64,000 nucleotides of DNA, taken from Cohnella luojiensis. GTDB taxonomy: Bacteria > Bacillota > Bacilli > Paenibacillales > Paenibacillaceae. The notes under the pieces are model-generated. The model searched no databases. It saw nothing but the letters and a program-made list of their open reading frames with translations, and was not told the DNA's origin. Numbering within the stretch: the stretch's first letter is position 1; the number at the start of each line of letters is the position of its first letter. Where the stretch lies: positions 80,090 through 144,089 of the forward strand of contig NZ_SOMN01000009.1 of assembly GCF_004564235.1 (NCBI RefSeq), written 5' to 3'. Shown here piece after piece: positions 55,864 through 63,736 of the stretch. The position numbers and the translations under genes were made by a program.

Positions 55864-56352
55864 CTATTCGTTAAATTGCGCGGCATAAGCGCCATATCCT
55901 CTTTTTTCAAGATCGGCTTTCGGAATAAACTCCATGGCTGCAGAGTTCATACAGAAGCGTTGTCCCGTTGGCCCAGGTCCGTCATTGAACACATCGCCCA
56001 GGAAGGAATCCGCATTCCGGCTTCTGACTTGAGACCCAAAAAAGAATTTGCGTTTAAGGACAACGCTGTTTGAATCTAGAGGCTTTGTAAAACTAGGCCA
56101 GCCTGTTCGGGCATCATATTTATCCTTCGAGCTAAACAACGGCTCACCCGATACAATATCTACGTAGATACCCTCTTCTTCATTATCCCAGTATTCGTTA
56201 TTAAACGGAGGCTCGTCCGCGCCATTCTGAGTTACGTTATACTGGAGTTTGGTCAGCGCCTTCAGCTTTTCTTTTTTGTTAAAAACTCCATTGAAGCCTT
56301 GAATTGAGTTATTTTTCACTTCGCGATCCCTCCCCGAGAAGAACTCAATCAT
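55864..56352 (-). CDS. msrB: MsrB domain protein (copy 3, split from MsrA)
   Basis: A 162-residue methionine-(R)-sulfoxide reductase-type domain with [31 protein letters not shown] and [14 protein letters not shown] (catalytic-type Cys). The usual DSHLGHVF motif reads DSFLGDVF, so both conserved His are missing. The start overlaps the MsrA stop as ATGA. A run of nine A (56367-56375) just upstream, read with one extra base, would join MsrA and MsrB into one protein like the intact copy at 57840. So it is either a coupled pair or a frameshifted fusion. Confidence 0.8.
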   Translation of the reverse strand: MIEFFSGRDREVKNNSIQGFNGVFNKKEKLKALTKLQYNVTQNGADEPPFNNEYWDNEEEGIYVDIVSGEPLFSSKDKYDARTGWPSFTKPLDSNSVVLKRKFFFGSQVRSRNADSFLGDVFNDGPGPTGQRFCMNSAAMEFIPKADLEKRGYGAYAAQFNE

Positions 56353-56825
56353 CTTATTGCACAGCGTTTTTTTTTGTAATAGCCCTGATGTTCGTCCTCG
56401 GCTTTGTAAAACGTTGTTGCAGCACCGATCTTCGTTGCAATCGGTTTATCGAACCGCTTGGAGGCTTCCATTTCCTTTTTGGAGGCTTCAGCCAACTCTT
56501 TTTGTTCATTGCTTGTATAAAAGATGGCGGGTTGATAGGGGTTTCTACGATCACCGAATGGACCGTCACCTTCCGTAGGATCAATGTTTCGCCAGAAAAC
56601 TTGAAGCAACTCGTCATATGAAATCACATTAGGGTCAAAATGAACTTCCACGGACTCGAGATGACCCGTGGTTCCGGAACTGACTTCATGATAAGTCGGA
56701 TTTTTATGATGTCCATCCGTATAACCGGTATAAACACTCGAGACGCCGTCAAGCTTCTCGAAAGTATCTCCCATATGCCAGAAGCAGCCGCCAGCAAAAA
56801 TAGCGTTATCGGATTCAGTTCTCAT
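56349..56825 (-). CDS. msrA: Peptide-methionine (S)-S-oxide reductase (copy 3)
   Basis: A 158-residue MsrA that reduces methionine-S-sulfoxide. Motifs: [10 protein letters not shown] (Cys about 14), [24 protein letters not shown], and the C-terminal [14 protein letters not shown]. It lacks the N-terminal membrane anchor of copy 1, so it should be cytosolic. GGGAGG lies 9 nt before the ATG. The frame ends five residues after the A9 run instead of continuing into MsrB. Nothing essential to the MsrA fold seems lost. Confidence 0.85.
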   Translation of the reverse strand: MRTESDNAIFAGGCFWHMGDTFEKLDGVSSVYTGYTDGHHKNPTYHEVSSGTTGHLESVEVHFDPNVISYDELLQVFWRNIDPTEGDGPFGDRRNPYQPAIFYTSNEQKELAEASKKEMEASKRFDKPIATKIGAATTFYKAEDEHQGYYKKKRCAIR

Positions 56826-56858
56826 TTTATCAATCCTCCCTTAAAATTTATTTATAGT

Positions 56859-57326
56859 CTATAACTTCTGCTCGTTAAATTGCACGGCATATTCGCCATA
56901 TCCTCTTTTCTCAAGATCTTCTTTCGGAATAAACTCCATGGCTGCAGAGTTCATACAGAATCGTTGTCCCGTTGGCCCAGGTCCGTCATTGAACACATCG
57001 CCCAGGAAGGAATCCGCATTCCGGCTTCTGACTTCGGACCCGGAAAAGGATCCTTTGCGTTTCGTCACAACGTTTTCCTCTTCCAAAGGCTTTGTAAAAC
57101 TAGGCCAGCCTGTACATGCATCGTATTTGTCCTTCGAGCTAAACAACGGCTCGCCCGAAACAATATCGACGTAAATGCCCTCTTTTTCGTTATTCCAATA
57201 TTCGTTATTAAACGGCTGCTCATCTATGCCATGCTGCGTTACGTTATACTGGACTTTAGTCAGCGATTTGAGCTTTTCTTCTTTGTTAAAGTTTCCGTTG
57301 TTTGCTGTATTTGAGTTATTCGTCAT
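56859..57326 (-). CDS. msrB: MsrB domain protein (copy 2, separate gene)
   Basis: A 155-residue MsrB-type domain from ATG 57326, 8 nt after GGAGG; that site falls on the final W-R codons of the MsrA copy. It has [14 protein letters not shown] and [25 protein letters not shown]. As in copies 1 and 3, the usual HLGHVF is changed (FLGDVF). The first ~17 residues are Asn/Thr-rich. It overlaps the truncated msrA copy as ATGA. Confidence 0.82.
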   Translation of the reverse strand: MTNNSNTANNGNFNKEEKLKSLTKVQYNVTQHGIDEQPFNNEYWNNEKEGIYVDIVSGEPLFSSKDKYDACTGWPSFTKPLEEENVVTKRKGSFSGSEVRSRNADSFLGDVFNDGPGPTGQRFCMNSAAMEFIPKEDLEKRGYGEYAVQFNEQKL

Positions 57327-57826
57327 TTGTCTAACCTCCAAATTTTATTCAAGTAAGAATTGCGACCAGAGGATGCTTCGGCTAGCTCTATTTGTTCATT
57401 GCTGTAATAGATGGCGGATAGATATTCGCTGCCGCGATCGCCGAATTGACCGCCCGCATCCGTGGGGTCAACGTTTCGCCAGAATATCCGGAGCAACTCG
57501 TCATACCTAATCACATTCGGGTTATAATGAACTTCGACCGATTCAAGATGGTCCGTCTGTTTAGAAACCACTTGTGCATAAGTCGGATTTTCATTATACC
57601 CACCTGTATAGCCTGTATACACGTTCGAGACGCCGTCAAGCTTCTGGAAAGTCTCTTCCATGTGCCAGAAGCAGCCGCCTGCAAAAATAGCTGTAGCGGA
57701 AAGCGTATTCGAGTTTTCACTTGCCCTCTTCAGAGCGTTAGACTTTGCCACTTTCGCTTTGGGAACCAACGATAGATGAAATAAGCAATTAGACCGATAA
57801 GCAATAGATAGATTTCAATTGTCATA
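57323..57826 (-). pseudogene. msrA: Decayed MsrA (copy 2): frameshifted anchor and internal deletion
   Basis: An open frame from TTG 57769 gives 148 residues with [14 protein letters not shown] and [16 protein letters not shown] segments ([12 protein letters not shown]). The sequence jumps from EQIELAEAS to [11 protein letters not shown]. Compared with copy 1 about 47 residues are gone (the [11 protein letters not shown]...[15 protein letters not shown] part), which removes the C-terminal part of the MsrA fold. Upstream, 57770-57826 encodes a membrane anchor (MTIEIYLLLIGLIAYFIYR) in another frame. So both an N-terminal frameshift and an inner deletion have hit this copy. Catalytic activity is doubtful. 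Confidence 0.8.
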
Positions 57827-57839
57827 GCTGTATCTCCGA

Positions 57840-58994
57840 TTAAGATTTCTGATTGCTAAATTGCGAAACATAAGCACCATATCCTCTTGTTTCGAGATCC
57901 GCTTTCGGAATAAACTCCATGGCTGCAGAGTTTATGCAGAATCGCAGTCCCGTTGGTTCAGGTCCGTCATTGAACACGTCGCCCAGGTAGGAATCGGCAT
58001 TACTGCTTCTGGCTGTAACCCTAGAAAATAGTCCACCGCTTTCTTTAAGCACAACGTTGTTTGACTCCAAAGGTTTTGTGAAACTAGGCCAGCCTGTACC
58101 CGCCTCATATTTGTCCTTCGAGCTAAACAACGGCTCACCCGAAACGATATCTACGTAGATACCCTCTTCCTTGTTATCCCAGTATTCGTTATTAAACGGC
58201 TGCTCGTCCACGCCTTTCTGAGTTACGTTATACTGCAGTTTAGTTAGTGTTTTTAATTTTTCTTCTTTGTTAAACTCTTTGTTATATTCTGTATTGGAGT
58301 CTTGTTTTGCGCTAATTATAACTTCCCGATCATTGCCCCAAGCCTTGTCTAAGAAAGAATCGCGACCGGAGAAGAGCTCACTCATCTCGTAGCTAATTTT
58401 ACTTTTTTTGTAGTAGTCCTGATGTTCATTCTCGGCTTTGTAGAACGTCGATGCAGCAGCGATTTTGGTTACAACCGGTTTATCAAATCGTTTGGATGCT
58501 TCCAATTCCTTTTCGGATGCTTCAGCCAACTCTTTTTGTTCGTTGTTGGCGTAGAAAATAGCGGATTGATAGGAGTGGCCACGATCACCGAATTGACCTC
58601 CCGCATCGGTAGGATTAACGTTACGCCAGAAAACCTGGAGCAGTTCGTCATACGAAATCACATTGGGATTATAATGAACTTCGACCGATTCAAGATGTCC
58701 CGTCGTTTCAGAAAGAACTTCTTCATAGGTTGGATTTTCCTTATGTCCATCCGTATAGCCGGTATACACGCTCGAGACGCCTTTCAGCTCTTGGAAAGCC
58801 TCTTCCATATGCCAGAAGCAACCGCCAGCGAAAATAGCGGTGTCAGAAGGCCCATTCGAGTTTGCATTCAGCTTAGTCAGAACATTTTGAGCCTCGGCGA
58901 TCTTCGCTTTATTAAGCGAACCGTAAAAGAAATAAGCAACAATGACTAGTAGAGCAATGGATAACGCATAAAATTTACGCTTTTTCAATTTCAT
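57840..58994 (-). CDS. msrAB: Membrane-anchored MsrA-MsrB fusion (copy 1, intact)
   Basis: A 384-residue bifunctional methionine sulfoxide reductase. An N-terminal anchor ([17 protein letters not shown], about 9-25) should place the enzyme on the outer face. MsrA follows ([14 protein letters not shown]59; [26 protein letters not shown]), then a linker and MsrB ([26 protein letters not shown]353). DSYLGDVF replaces the common DSHLGHVF. GGAGG precedes the ATG. It probably repairs oxidised methionine in exported proteins. It is the first of three tandem copies and lies behind a duplicated promoter module. Confidence 0.93.
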   Translation of the reverse strand: MKLKKRKFYALSIALLVIVAYFFYGSLNKAKIAEAQNVLTKLNANSNGPSDTAIFAGGCFWHMEEAFQELKGVSSVYTGYTDGHKENPTYEEVLSETTGHLESVEVHYNPNVISYDELLQVFWRNVNPTDAGGQFGDRGHSYQSAIFYANNEQKELAEASEKELEASKRFDKPVVTKIAAASTFYKAENEHQDYYKKSKISYEMSELFSGRDSFLDKAWGNDREVIISAKQDSNTEYNKEFNKEEKLKTLTKLQYNVTQKGVDEQPFNNEYWDNKEEGIYVDIVSGEPLFSSKDKYEAGTGWPSFTKPLESNNVVLKESGGLFSRVTARSSNADSYLGDVFNDGPEPTGLRFCINSAAMEFIPKADLETRGYGAYVSQFSNQKS

Positions 58995-59036
58995 TACCTT
59001 TACACCTCCGCGGATACTTTTAGGGAATGAGCCATC

Positions 59037-59230
59037 CCTTTTCCTTACACTTGGATTTTAACAAGAACCGAACGAGCGCAAATCTGTGGGAAGTCATGTA
59101 TTACAAAAGAAAAGACACAACTTTTGACCGCTGAAGCATGAAAAATTTCATGCCTTATGCCAAAAGTCATGCCCTCGTGATTTTAAAAAAGGAGATGGCG
59201 AACCGAAAATACCGCAGCTTGCGTTCTGAG
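59037..59230 (-). repeat. Duplicated promoter/operator module (copy before msrAB)
   Basis: About 190 bp that match 60376-60556, with few differences. Reading left it holds the 3' end of a response-regulator gene (codons for RTQAAVFSVR in 59190-59225), a palindrome (59136-59153), and the candidate promoter TTTGCG-N16-TAAAAT at about 59059-59086, then a GTGTAAG stretch before the msrAB ribosome site. Confidence 0.8.
59136..59153. promoter_or_regulatory. Palindromic operator candidate before msrAB
   Basis: GCATGAAAAATTTCATGC, an 8-bp inverted repeat with a 2-bp centre, followed by a half-site-like GCCAAAAGTCATGCC. The identical palindrome is at 60474-60491. It lies about 50 bp upstream of the candidate -35, a place for an activator, perhaps the neighbouring NarL-type regulator. 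Confidence 0.5.
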
Positions 59231-59264
59231 CAATGTAGTTTCAGTTAGTCTTATTAATTGCGTA

Positions 59265-59304
59265 CAAAAAAATCGGTAATAGCCTTAATCCTGCTATTAC
59301 CGAT
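59265..59304 (-). terminator. Terminator of ytxJ
   Basis: A 12-bp perfect stem ATCGGTAATAGC/GCTATTACCGAT (59272-59304) followed on the minus strand by seven T. Confidence 0.88.
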
Positions 59305-59310
59305 TCAAAA

Positions 59311-59649
59311 TTAGTCTAGTACTGCTGTCATATGCGCTTTCGTAACCGACCAGTGAGAGGCAGTCCAGTATTTAGCTTTATCCTTGATGTAAATAATTTG
59401 CGGAGATTCGTGTTTGACATTCAAATCCTCGGTGATCTTGTTTGACACTGGCCGGGATTCGATAACTTTGACAAGCGTGTAATCTACCTCTTGATTCGGG
59501 GTACTCTTCAAGTAATCTTCATATTCATGAATCGCGTTGGCGCTTACCGGGCATGTCGTACTATGTTTTAAAATAACCTGTCCGCGTTCTGACGATTTTG
59601 CAAAGATATCATTCCACTCTTCAAGTGTTGTGATTTCTTTCCAGTTCAT
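59311..59649 (-). CDS. ytxJ: Bacillithiol system redox-active protein YtxJ
   Basis: A 112-residue thioredoxin-fold, monothiol bacilliredoxin-like protein. The active-site segment is KHSTTCPVSANAIHEYE (Cys about 33), followed by VIESRPVSNKITEDLNVKHESPQIIYIK (cis-Pro region). It is thought to remove bacillithiol from oxidised protein thiols. AAGGAGG lies 9 nt before the ATG. Its 3' half is duplicated at 45916-46094. It fits with the nearby msr and peroxiredoxin genes. Confidence 0.9.
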   Translation of the reverse strand: MNWKEITTLEEWNDIFAKSSERGQVILKHSTTCPVSANAIHEYEDYLKSTPNQEVDYTLVKVIESRPVSNKITEDLNVKHESPQIIYIKDKAKYWTASHWSVTKAHMTAVLD

Positions 59650-59697
59650 CCCAGTATGCCTCCTTCGTTACTTCATCAATACTTATACTTTCCCTGG

Positions 59698-60177
59698 TTA
59701 CCGGGATAACAATTTTTTGTAAACCGGAATGATCGCGAAATGCAATCCTTCATGATACAGGTTATAACGGAGCGCCTGCTCCGGAGTAAGCAAATCGAGT
59801 CCCGTTGACGTCGTAATGGCCGGGATGCTTTCGTTTAAGCGGCTACTCGGCAGCGCCTCGCGAATTCTCTCCGTCTGTTCCTTCAATAGGCTCCCCAACT
59901 GCGATAACGTCGGAAGAGGGACCGATTTGGCTTTATCGTCCAGCGGCGACGTCCCGGAAGCAAACCGTTCAATAAACCCTTCCGGGAGAATCATCGGAAG
60001 TTTCAATCCCGAAAGCGCTAAGAATTCCGTAGCGGTATAAACGTGACCAAGGTGCCAACGGATATTATTGCGGAAACCGTCAGGAATTCGATCCGCTAAC
60101 TCCTCCGTCACGCCCTCCATCACTTCCAGCGTTTGTCTTCTGATGTTGGCCATTTGGTCGAAAAGATTTGTTTCCAT
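59698..60177 (-). CDS. DinB family protein
   Basis: A 159-residue four-helix DinB/YfiT-type metalloprotein. The metal His are expected in NNIRWHLGHVYTATEF (about 40-45) and YHEGLHFAIIPVYK near the C-terminus. Family members are putative thiol-dependent S-transferases, often bacillithiol-linked, which fits with ytxJ 48 bp downstream in the same direction. AAGGAGC lies 7 nt before the ATG. Substrate unknown. Confidence 0.88.
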   Translation of the reverse strand: METNLFDQMANIRRQTLEVMEGVTEELADRIPDGFRNNIRWHLGHVYTATEFLALSGLKLPMILPEGFIERFASGTSPLDDKAKSVPLPTLSQLGSLLKEQTERIREALPSSRLNESIPAITTSTGLDLLTPEQALRYNLYHEGLHFAIIPVYKKLLSR

Positions 60178-60375
60178 TTGTATCGCTCCTTTATCTCTAT
60201 ATCATGCTCGAATTGAAATTAATTATATTTTCCCCAGAATTAAATGTTTGTACTCCTCAAACAACCTTCATAAACTATGGAAAATCCGACCGCGACGGAG
60301 CGTGCCAAAACCACCATACATAAAAATAAAGACGTTCTTGTTGTCACCCACTTCAGTTCGCGCCTCGAGCACCTC

Positions 60376-60556
60376 CTTTTGCTTACACTTGGATTTTAAC
60401 AAGAAGCGAACGAATGCAAACCTGTGGGAAGTCATGTATTTCAAAAGAAAAGGCACAACTTTTGACCGCTAAAGCATGAAAAATTTCATGCCTTATGCCA
60501 AAAGTCATGCCTCGTGATTAAAGGAGATGGCGAACCGAAAATACCGCAGCTTGCGT
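60376..60556 (-). repeat. Duplicated promoter/operator module (original copy, downstream of the response regulator)
   Basis: Matches 59037-59230. It overlaps the last ~13 codons of the response-regulator gene and continues past its stop into 60376. Reading left it has the palindrome at 60474-60491 and TTTGCA-N16-TAAAAT at about 60398-60425, ending in AAAGGAGGTG (60374-60383). No clear gene starts right after that ribosome-like site; DinB starts 200 bp further on. The rest of the 340-bp gap (60178-60375) shows nothing I can name. Confidence 0.75.
60474..60491. promoter_or_regulatory. Palindromic operator candidate after the two-component genes
   Basis: GCATGAAAAATTTCATGC, identical to the copy at 59136-59153. 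It lies 27 bp past the response-regulator stop codon. Confidence 0.5.
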
Positions 60557-61180
60557 TCTGTCGCGCATTCCAAGCTTGGCTATCAGATTCGAAACGTGGT
60601 TTTTCACTGTACCTTCCGTAAGAAAAAGCAAGCCTGCGATTTCTTTATTATTCAATCCTTGCCCCAATAAAGCCAGTACCTCTTTCTCACGTTCGGTCAA
60701 TAATCCCAATCCTTCCGGTTCATGATGACTTAACGAGTACGTCTTCTCCGGATTCTGTTCAGACATTTTTTTTAACTCTTTTAGCAGCATCGCCGTAATA
60801 TCGTGTTGAAGCACTGTTCCTCCATTGTAGACCGTCTGAATAGCGCTAATGATCGCCTCCGAAGGCATATCCTTCAATAAATAACCATGTACGCCGTTTT
60901 CCAAAACTTGCATGATCAATTCCGCGTCATCGAAAGTGGTTAGAATCAATACCTTCGTCTCCGGAAAATGCTTGAGTATCAATTCGGATCCTTCGACGCC
61001 ATCCATTCCCGGCATTCGGATGTCCATCAACACCACATCGGGTCGCGATTCAACCACTTTGGAATAGGCATCTCTCCCGTCTACTGCCGTTCCAACCACT
61101 TCCATGCCAGGTTCCATGCCGATGATTGTCGCAAGCCCGTCTCTCAAGATCCGTTGATCGTCGACGATAAGAATCCTCAA
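60518..61180 (-). CDS. NarL/FixJ-family response regulator
   Basis: A 220-residue regulator: receiver domain (ILIVDDQRILRDGLATII; phospho-acceptor Asp in DVVLMDIRMPGMDG, about 54; KDMPSEAI) and a LuxR-type helix-turn-helix (LTEREKEVLALLGQGLNNKEIA..EGTVKNHVSNL, about 155-205). It starts at TTG 61180, overlapping the kinase stop as TTGA. The 3' end of the gene is part of the duplicated module. Probable target: the palindrome repeated at 59136 and 60474. Confidence 0.9.
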   Translation of the reverse strand: MRILIVDDQRILRDGLATIIGMEPGMEVVGTAVDGRDAYSKVVESRPDVVLMDIRMPGMDGVEGSELILKHFPETKVLILTTFDDAELIMQVLENGVHGYLLKDMPSEAIISAIQTVYNGGTVLQHDITAMLLKELKKMSEQNPEKTYSLSHHEPEGLGLLTEREKEVLALLGQGLNNKEIAGLLFLTEGTVKNHVSNLIAKLGMRDRTQAAVFSVRHLL

Positions 61181-62400
61181 TTCTTTTCACGCTCCGTATC
61201 CGTCAAGGAATATGGGAAGTTTACATCAACAGCGAAGCCCATTTTTGGATCCATCCGAAAATGCACCTCTCCTTTCCACTCCCGCACTCGCTCTTTTAAA
61301 TTGATTAACCCAAACCCCGGCTTTAGATCGTTAGGCATTTCTCCGTCATTGCTTATGCAAAGAGAAAAGCCGGTGTCCGAATAAGACAACGAGATTGCAG
61401 CTTTTTTCGCATGTCCATGTTTCTGAGCATTCGTAAGCGATTCCTGCACGATTCGATAAGCGGTCAATTGAAGATCGCTAGGTAGTGCGACGGGTATCCC
61501 AGCGGCTTTAAAAACAGTTTGAACCTTTGCAAATTTAGTAAACTCCTCCGACAGCCTTTCAAGACTATCATTCAAAGAAGTGGATTTAATAGGTTCATCT
61601 CGAATAGCCCTTACCGACAGTCGGACCTCTTGCAAAGCAGACCTGATTAATCCCTCGCAATCCAGATAGGATTGCTCGCTGCGTTTTAGATCTACCGCAC
61701 TTAACTTGCGTGCAACTTGCATTTGGACCAACAATGCCGTCAGCTTATGACCAACCGTATCATGAATTTCTCGGGCAATTCGCACTCTTTCCCTTGTTGC
61801 AGCCCACTCTTCCGCCTTGATCGCATACTCCTGCAATTGCTCATGGGACTGCTTCAATTGTGCGTATAGCTGCAATGTATCCCTGCGCGCCCTTTGGTAG
61901 AAATTAATTAAAGCACTCACGATGCATGCGAACACAATAAACGAGCAGGCAATAAAATAGCCTGTTTCATCAAGTCGTTTGTACAAATACCAGTCAATGC
62001 TGCCCATCGTAACAACATAGAGTAACAGCAGTAATATGCAAGCGAGAATGAGAATACGGGTATTCTTTAAAAACATTAAAATGGCTAAAGCCGTTATCCC
62101 GATAAACAGGTGATTGGGGAATTTCCCGCCGATAAATAGGTAACCATAAGATGCGGACACCAAAAAATCTAAGATGAGGAGGTGAAAAAGCAAATTCCGC
62201 TTTTTTATTTTTGCGTAAAACAGATTAACAATAAGGAAAGCTGCCACTGAAAAGATAACAAAGCTTAAACCCCAAAAAATCGTAATCGAATTTTCAAAAT
62301 AAAAAATACCTGCTATAGCTAAACCAAAAACGAGCTTTAGCCCAAAAAATAGTTTCCATGAAAGGGGACTCTTAAGTATAATATCCGTTTTTTGAAGCAC
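61177..62400 (-). CDS. NarL-system sensor histidine kinase (HisKA_3)
   Basis: A 407-residue membrane kinase. About six N-terminal helices with short loops (FFGLKLVFGLAIAGIFYF; FLVSASYGYLFIGG; IACSFIVFACIVSALINFY) suggest sensing within the membrane, as in DesK or LiaS-like kinases. Then HisKA_3 with the phospho-His in AREIHDTVGHKLTALLVQMQ (about 212) and an ATPase domain (VQESLTNAQKHGHAKKA; GFGLINLKERVREW). Start GTG 9 nt after GGGGAG. Signal unknown; membrane state or redox stress is possible. Confidence 0.88.
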   Translation of the reverse strand: MLQKTDIILKSPLSWKLFFGLKLVFGLAIAGIFYFENSITIFWGLSFVIFSVAAFLIVNLFYAKIKKRNLLFHLLILDFLVSASYGYLFIGGKFPNHLFIGITALAILMFLKNTRILILACILLLLLYVVTMGSIDWYLYKRLDETGYFIACSFIVFACIVSALINFYQRARRDTLQLYAQLKQSHEQLQEYAIKAEEWAATRERVRIAREIHDTVGHKLTALLVQMQVARKLSAVDLKRSEQSYLDCEGLIRSALQEVRLSVRAIRDEPIKSTSLNDSLERLSEEFTKFAKVQTVFKAAGIPVALPSDLQLTAYRIVQESLTNAQKHGHAKKAAISLSYSDTGFSLCISNDGEMPNDLKPGFGLINLKERVREWKGEVHFRMDPKMGFAVDVNFPYSLTDTEREKN

Positions 62401-62522
62401 TATCTTCTACTCCCCTCATCATTAGTCATTCTCCCATCTCCTTAGGATAAGCTGCCCATTTCTTCGTACCACGCATTATGACATAAGCAAGTGTCACGGG
62501 CAACAGCGGTCGCGGAATCATG

Positions 62523-62871
62523 TCATCTAACGGACGGCACCTTTAGTTTAGGCTTTAGAATATAACGGTGAACGACCCATTCGGCAACGGCCTATAATAT
62601 TGAAATGGTAAATATTTCACCTAGGTTAATATCCCAGTTCATTGAGTCAGAGGCAGCCCATAAAATGAGGAAACCTAAACCGAAATCAGCAAGGGTTGCA
62701 ATTGCGTTGTTCGATGCTCATAAGATAATTTGATCGCCAACAACATAGGCAATTACCAGTAATTGCCGTTGCTGTAATCGTCGCTTCAATAAAAGGGACA
62801 TCGGCAAAATAGACGAGCATTAATGCCACGACCGCTCCGTTAATAATCCATTTCAATATAAACTTAAGCAT
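62523..62871 (-). pseudogene. YndM/DUF2512 family membrane protein, broken
   Basis: The gene opens well: GGGAGG 6 nt before ATG 62871, then MLKFILKWIINGAVVALML and FADVPFIEATITATAIT. A frameshift near 62755 then moves the family sequence into another frame (VIAYVVGDQIIL, then IATLADFGLGFLILWAASD, then AVAEWVVHRYILKP), which is also cut by two stop codons (TGA after QIIL and TAG before AVAEW). The family ends at a stop at 62523. At least three lesions show it is a true pseudogene. The gap 62401-62522 shows no feature. Confidence 0.85.
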
Positions 62872-62890
62872 GGTTGACCTCCCGAAGAAA

Positions 62891-62916
62891 AGAGCAGGAG
62901 GGGTGAGCTCCTGCCC
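62891..62916 (-). terminator. Terminator of the SASP gene
   Basis: GGCAGGAG/CTCCTGCT with an 7-nt loop, followed on the minus strand by CTTTTCTTC. It sits just upstream of the YndM remnant. Confidence 0.65.
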
Positions 62917-62928
62917 TTTATTACAATA

Positions 62929-63162
62929 CTAGCGATTGAACTGGCCAGCTTGGCCTGCCAACTGCTGCTCCGCAATCATGACTAGATGACGCGTGATGTT
63001 ACCGCCAATACGTCCGGTATCCTTGGTTATCATGTTTCCGTAATAACCGTCTTGAGGGATCTGGATACCAAGCTCCTGACACACCTCAAATTTCAATTGT
63101 TCCAAGCCTTTTTGAGCTTGCGGGACAACGAGTTGATTCGAATTTCCACGATTGTTTGCCAT
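62929..63162 (-). CDS. Alpha/beta-type small acid-soluble spore protein
   Basis: A 77-residue SASP that coats spore DNA and protects it from damage. It has the family parts: NQLVVPQAQKGLEQLKFEVCQELGI, GNMITKDTGRIGGNITRHLV (with the germination-protease region earlier), and a Gln/Gly-rich end. GGAGGTGA precedes the ATG. A sigma-G promoter lies just upstream, in keeping with forespore expression. An unusual Cys occurs at about residue 28. Confidence 0.93.
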   Translation of the reverse strand: MANNRGNSNQLVVPQAQKGLEQLKFEVCQELGIQIPQDGYYGNMITKDTGRIGGNITRHLVMIAEQQLAGQAGQFNR

Positions 63163-63190
63163 TATGTAATCACCTCCAGTATTTACCGAG

Positions 63191-63221
63191 TATTATGCTT
63201 CACGAGGAATCCTCCTATGCA
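63191..63221 (-). promoter_or_regulatory. Sigma-G promoter of the SASP gene
   Basis: On the minus strand TGCATA (63216-63221), an 18-bp spacer and CATAATA (63191-63197) fit the forespore sigma-G consensus. The -10 lies 28 bp before the SASP start codon. Confidence 0.75.
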
Positions 63222-63252
63222 CTCCCAATAATCAACTAATGAAAATCTTCCG

Positions 63253-63504
63253 CTACCCCTTCTTCTTCGGTATCTGCCTGATGAACTTATCGTTGTCGTC
63301 ATAAATCATGATGCTTAGCCCCTTAATTGCCCCCTTAGTTTCAAATAACAATTTCATTGCTTCCTCTTTAGATAGCAAGATATTAATACGTTTGCCGTTA
63401 TATCCGAGGTAATACTTCAGCCCAGGACCTCCTTCAACAAAAAAAAGGAGTACCGGTGTTAGCCGCACTCCCAATGTTGGTAGATATTTAATCGGCTCGC
63501 TCAT
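63253..63504 (-). CDS. Small hypothetical protein
   Basis: An 83-residue frame with no family I recognise. It has PTLGVRLTPVLLFFVEGGPGLKYY, GYNGKRINILLSKEEAMKLLFE and the basic end QIPKKKG. It looks like a small soluble alpha/beta protein. There is no strong ribosome site before the ATG, so it may be weakly expressed or start elsewhere. It lies upstream of the SASP gene in the same direction. Confidence 0.55.
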   Translation of the reverse strand: MSEPIKYLPTLGVRLTPVLLFFVEGGPGLKYYLGYNGKRINILLSKEEAMKLLFETKGAIKGLSIMIYDDNDKFIRQIPKKKG

Positions 63505-63568
63505 GCAGTGTTTTCGACATGAAGTGCCATGTTCCTTTATTTAAAGACATTTTAGATCCATCGCTAAG

Positions 63569-63592
63569 AAAAACCGTCAGGGCCTGACGGTC
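63569..63592 (-). terminator. Orphan terminator hairpin
   Basis: ACCGTCAG/CTGACGGT around GGCC (63573-63591), followed on the minus strand by five T. No gene ends here on either strand, so it may be the tail of a gene lost from 63600-63735, where I see nothing else. Confidence 0.55.
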
Positions 63593-63736
63593 TTTTGGGG
63601 TGGAGGATATTCGAAACTTTAACGAACAAGACGAAGGTCTCGTGAACGACCCGATACAAAATTAGACGTTTGCCTTTGCGGGAGTTCCAACTTAGGTCAT
63701 CGTATGCCGTATTACCAACGTTCTAGAGGTGACCGG

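Noticed and set aside
60268..60456. 62-codon frame between DinB and the response regulator
   Set aside because: It spans the duplicated module and its start has no ribosome site; at most a shorter GTG frame inside could be real.
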